Part shown: one piece after another, positions 4,114-6,049 of the stretch
How the letters are laid out: each line of letters opens with the position of its first letter
Numbering within the stretch: position 1 is the first letter of the stretch
From: Chloroflexi bacterium UBA4733
GTDB taxonomy: Bacteria; Chloroflexota; UBA4733
Assembly (NCBI GenBank): GCA_002404055.1
Contig: DHIZ01000261.1
Span: 1,872-7,920, forward strand
Length of the DNA stretch: 6,049 nucleotides
Direction of reading: 5' to 3'
Translations under genes and position numbers: made by a program
Notes under the pieces: model-generated
Told to the model about the DNA's origin: nothing
The model's database searches: none
Seen by the model: only the letters and a program-made list of their open reading frames with translations

Positions 4114-5826
4114 TTAATGGTCGCCCAGGACCATGACTTTGCCCTTGCGGGTGGCGACGACCAGGGTGCCGTTGGGCAAGAGGCCGGGAGCGGTCCAGAC
4201 CGTACCACCCGCGTCGTAGTCGAAGATCTGGCGACCGGAATCAGCTTCCAGGGCGAACACGTGACCGATGGTACTCCCACTGTAGAGCGTGCCGTTCTTG
4301 TCGATAGTCGGTGACGGATCAATTGAGCCATAGACGTTGAACTGCCAGCGGCGCTTGCCGTCGGCGGCGCCGAGGGCATAGAGACCGCCCTTGTTGGCGC
4401 CGAAGTAGAGCGTGTTGCCGTCGGCGCTCAGCGCGGCGGTGGAGGCGATGCCCGCCAGTTCACGCTCCGCCTCATAGAGCCACTTCATCTGGCCGTCCGG
4501 CGTGATGGCGTACATATTGCTGTTGTCCGCACCGACATAGATGGTGCCATCGGGGCCAATGGTCGGCGAGGCGAGCGTGCCGATACCGTTGGCGCCAAAT
4601 GGCTGCTTGCTTGGGTAGGGTCCCTCGGCAGTGGGGAACGGCAGCGCGCCGAGATGTTGGCCGAAGTCAAACGTCCAGCGGACCGAGCCGGCGCCGGCGC
4701 CGGCCGACGGCGGGCGAACGGCGTACAGCTTTCCGTCAACGCTGGCTAGGTAGACGGTACCGTCGGAGCCGAGCGCAGGAGCGGCCTCAATATTGGGGCC
4801 GGTAGGCGTGCTCCACTGTAGCTTACCGTCGGGGGTGAGGGCATACAGCTTTCCGGCGCCGCTGACCGCGTAGATGGCGCCGTCGGGACCGATGGTTGGT
4901 GAGGAGGTCTGGCGGCCGGAGCCTGCCCCAAAGTCGTAGGACCAGGCTACCTGTGGTTCGGCGGCACCGGCAGCGGGGGCACGCAAGGCGTAGAAGGCGC
5001 CGCGGGCGGCGGGGGTAAGGGCGCCGGTACTGAAGCCGGCGTAAACGGTGCCGTCCTGCGCGATGGCAGGGGTGGTGTGCCACGAGGATGCGCCGGCGGG
5101 GTGGAACTGCCAGACGAGCGAGAGTTGGGTACCGCTGCCAGGATCACGCAGGGCGACCATGACGCCTGTATAGCTGCCGATGTAGATGGTTCCGTCGGGA
5201 CCGATCGCGGCTTCACTCTCGACGTCCATGGGGGGATGGGTTGCCTCGGTCGGCGCGGGAAGCTGATACGTGCGCAGGAGGACGGGCGCGCGAGGGCCGG
5301 CGTAGGGGCTGAGGCCAGTATGTTGGGCGTTCATTTGGAACATGGGCCGGCCGCCGTGGGCGGCGGAGGCGTTGACAGCCGCCGCAGACTGCGCCGTCGA
5401 ACTGGACGTGGTCGCTGTCGCGGACGACGTTGTCGAACTGCTGGTCGACGCACCGGTGGTAGAGGATCCGGACACGGTGGAAGCGCTGCCGCTGGTGCTG
5501 GACGTGACGGCGGAGGCGCTGGACGTAGCGGCGGAGGTGCTGGAGGTGACGGCGGAAGCGCTCGACGTTGTCGCCTGGGATGTAGTTGGAGCGGAAGCGC
5601 TTGATACTGCCGCGGCGGAGTTGCTCGCCGTGGCAGCGCTACTGATGGTCGTGGACGTCTGGGTCAATGCCGGCACGGGTGTCACCGTGGGGGAAGTAGC
5701 CGTCCCGGTGGCCCCGGCATTGCACGCGGCGAGCAAGGCGACACTACTTGCTGCTCCGAATTGGGCTAGCAATTGTAAGCAGCGACGGCGGCCAAGTTGC
5801 GCCGTGGCGGTTGGAAGTGAACGCAT
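4114..5826 (-). CDS. Tat-type lipoprotein with eight-repeat PQQ-like beta-propeller
   Basis: A 570-residue exported protein. Residues 1-35 form a lipoprotein signal: RRRCLQLL (13-20) resembles a twin-arginine motif, then a hydrophobic stretch and the lipobox LLAAC with C35 as the lipidated residue. Residues 36-157 are a Ser/Thr/Ala linker. MFQMNAQHTGLSPYAGP (162-178) is the usual lead-in of this family. Eight repeats of the type IGPDGTIYxG...LYAL.PDGK..W follow, starting near 207, 254, 311, 351, 422, 465, 507 and 549, as expected for an eight-bladed propeller like those of BamB and quinoprotein dehydrogenases. The mature domain has no cysteine, so it lacks the vicinal disulfide of PQQ alcohol dehydrogenases; I infer a binding or scaffold role rather than PQQ catalysis. 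The frame is open to an ATG at 6001-6003, but AAGGGAG at 5833-5839 sits 6 nt before ATG 5824-5826, the signal peptide begins there, and the predicted promoter covers the upstream ATG. The gene is convergent with the other propeller gene. Confidence 0.93.
   Translation of the reverse strand: MRSLPTATAQLGRRRCLQLLAQFGAASSVALLAACNAGATGTATSPTVTPVPALTQTSTTISSAATASNSAAAVSSASAPTTSQATTSSASAVTSSTSAATSSASAVTSSTSGSASTVSGSSTTGASTSSSTTSSATATTSSSTAQSAAAVNASAAHGGRPMFQMNAQHTGLSPYAGPRAPVLLRTYQLPAPTEATHPPMDVESEAAIGPDGTIYIGSYTGVMVALRDPGSGTQLSLVWQFHPAGASSWHTTPAIAQDGTVYAGFSTGALTPAARGAFYALRAPAAGAAEPQVAWSYDFGAGSGRQTSSPTIGPDGAIYAVSGAGKLYALTPDGKLQWSTPTGPNIEAAPALGSDGTVYLASVDGKLYAVRPPSAGAGAGSVRWTFDFGQHLGALPFPTAEGPYPSKQPFGANGIGTLASPTIGPDGTIYVGADNSNMYAITPDGQMKWLYEAERELAGIASTAALSADGNTLYFGANKGGLYALGAADGKRRWQFNVYGSIDPSPTIDKNGTLYSGSTIGHVFALEADSGRQIFDYDAGGTVWTAPGLLPNGTLVVATRKGKVMVLGDH
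4687..4704. repeat. GCCGGC tandem repeat encoding an Ala-Gly loop
   Basis: Three head-to-tail GCCGGC hexamers form an 18-bp stretch that is also a perfect palindrome. On the - strand it encodes Ala-Gly three times within a surface loop between two propeller blades (residues 375-380 of the lipoprotein). Such hexamer runs are prone to slippage, so loop length may vary among strains. Confidence 0.75.
5356..5721 (-). other. Sequence encoding the Ser/Thr/Ala linker of the lipoprotein
   Basis: Residues 36-157, directly after the lipidated cysteine, are nearly all Ser, Thr, Ala and Val. At about 120 residues this is a long stalk that would hold the propeller well clear of the membrane, perhaps through the cell wall, and it is rich in possible O-glycosylation sites. 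It includes a near-perfect internal duplication at 5485-5568. Confidence 0.85.
5485..5568 (-). repeat. 42-nt tandem duplication in the lipoprotein linker
   Basis: Two units with a period of 42 nt (14 residues) lie head to tail. The 32-nt segments 5495-5526 and 5537-5568 differ at three positions. At the protein level residues 87-98 and 101-112 are identical (TSSASAVTSSTS). The likeness at DNA level indicates recent duplication by slippage rather than only biased composition. Confidence 0.8.
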
Positions 5827-5974
5827 GACATGCTCCCTTACGACGTATCTCCAGTGGTCCATGCCGCTGACTCTTTCATTCGAGATAGGGCGGCGTCGGG
5901 GCCTTGCGATTGATTCTCGAACGGTGGCAGGTGAGCCCCAGGCAACACCATGCTCATGAACATACCCTACCAGG
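5827..5974 (-). other. Leader of the lipoprotein gene
   Basis: About 140 nt separate the predicted transcription start (near 5968) from the ATG. The lipoprotein frame is open through it, but its translation (basic, with no signal-like or domain-like pattern) does not look like a protein start. Apart from the ribosome site at 5833-5839 I see no recognisable regulatory structure. Confidence 0.5.
5833..5839 (-). promoter_or_regulatory. Shine-Dalgarno site that fixes the lipoprotein start
   Basis: Read on the - strand, AAGGGAG ends 6 nt before the ATG at 5824-5826. It is the strongest ribosome site in the window and places the start at the first residue of the lipoprotein signal rather than 59 codons upstream. 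Confidence 0.88.
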
Positions 5975-6003
5975 ACTGTATCGTCCGCCCATCCGCTTGT
6001 CAA
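5975..6003 (-). promoter_or_regulatory. Sigma-70-type promoter for the lipoprotein gene
   Basis: On the - strand TTGACA (6003-5998) is a perfect -35 hexamer, followed after 17 bp by TACAGT (5980-5975), four of six matches including the conserved first two and last bases of the -10 element. The predicted start near 5968 lies downstream of the far-upstream in-frame ATG at 6001-6003, which therefore cannot be on this transcript. Confidence 0.65.
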
Positions 6004-6021
6004 CGTCTGAGAGGCTTGTCA
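5995..6021 (-). repeat. Direct repeat TGACAAGC at the lipoprotein promoter
   Basis: Read on the - strand, TGACAAGC occurs at 6021-6014 and again at 6002-5995, 19 bp apart start to start. The second copy includes most of the -35 hexamer. Paired sites about two helical turns apart over a -35 are a common operator or activator arrangement, but the copies are only 8 bp and no regulator gene is in the window. Confidence 0.45.
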
Positions 6022-6049
6022 GCGCCCCTTCGCGTACGCCATCACCGCA
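6004..6049. other. Right edge, no supportable gene
   Basis: Two - strand frames are open from the edge. One reads AVMAYAKGR and stops with TGA at 6021-6019, which could be the tail of an upstream gene; the other stays open past the promoter. Nine codons are too few to decide, so no gene is called. Confidence 0.3.

Noticed and set aside
4099..4115. Bidirectional terminator between the convergent genes
   Set aside because: The stem is only 4-5 bp and there is no T-tract on either strand.
5342..5959. 205-codon + strand frame antisense to the lipoprotein stalk
   Set aside because: It is the mirror of Ser/Thr/Ala codons and reads as a low-complexity Val/Ala/Asp/Glu string with no domain. The opposite strand has a signal peptide, ribosome site, promoter and clear propeller.
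1..6049. Defence system, mobile element, CRISPR array or retroelement
   Set aside because: I found no spaced repeats, terminal inverted repeats, transposase, nuclease, reverse transcriptase or phage motifs; the three genes are exported redox and propeller proteins.

Overview
The window is a GC-rich bacterial segment with three well-supported protein genes. Two lie on the + strand (190-2001 and 2316-4046). One lies on the - strand (4114-5826) and converges on the second. All three products look exported or membrane-anchored. I see no rRNA, tRNA, CRISPR array, transposase or phage gene. The likely source is a member of the Chloroflexota. This is inferred from the membrane-fused sulfite-oxidase-type protein, the Tat-type lipoprotein signal, the long Ala/Thr/Ser/Pro linkers and the high GC. 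No taxonomic marker gene is present, so this is moderate confidence only.

Layout. Positions 1-189 are a leader without a convincing gene; a weak frame near its left edge faintly resembles a decayed fasciclin tail. 190-2001 encodes a molybdopterin-dependent oxidoreductase of the sulfite oxidase fold, fused to an N-terminal membrane domain through a proline-rich linker. 2002-2315 is a compact regulatory gap. It holds a short hairpin with a T-tract whose last bases form the start of a near-consensus sigma-70-type promoter (TTGACA, 17 bp, TATACT), then a leader of about 200 nt that may carry a small ORF ending in an ATGA overlap with the next gene. 2316-4046 encodes a single-pass membrane protein with a cytoplasmic coiled coil and an external seven-bladed YVTN-type beta-propeller. 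4047-4113 is a short convergent gap. 4114-5826 (- strand) encodes a Tat-type lipoprotein with a long Ser/Thr/Ala linker and an eight-repeat PQQ-like beta-propeller. Its start is fixed by a good Shine-Dalgarno site and by a promoter at 5975-6003 with perfect TTGACA and a 17-bp spacer.

How the parts may fit together. All three proteins share one plan: a membrane anchor, a long low-complexity spacer, and a globular domain outside the membrane. One is a probable redox enzyme and two are beta-propellers likely to bind partners or ligands. Co-function at the cell surface is possible but inferred only from proximity. Each gene appears to have its own promoter, and the third is on the opposite strand, so this is not a single operon. 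I did not find a clearly new multi-gene system. The most distinctive points are the cytoplasm-to-propeller architecture of the second protein, its paired cysteines, and the dense regulatory gap in front of it.
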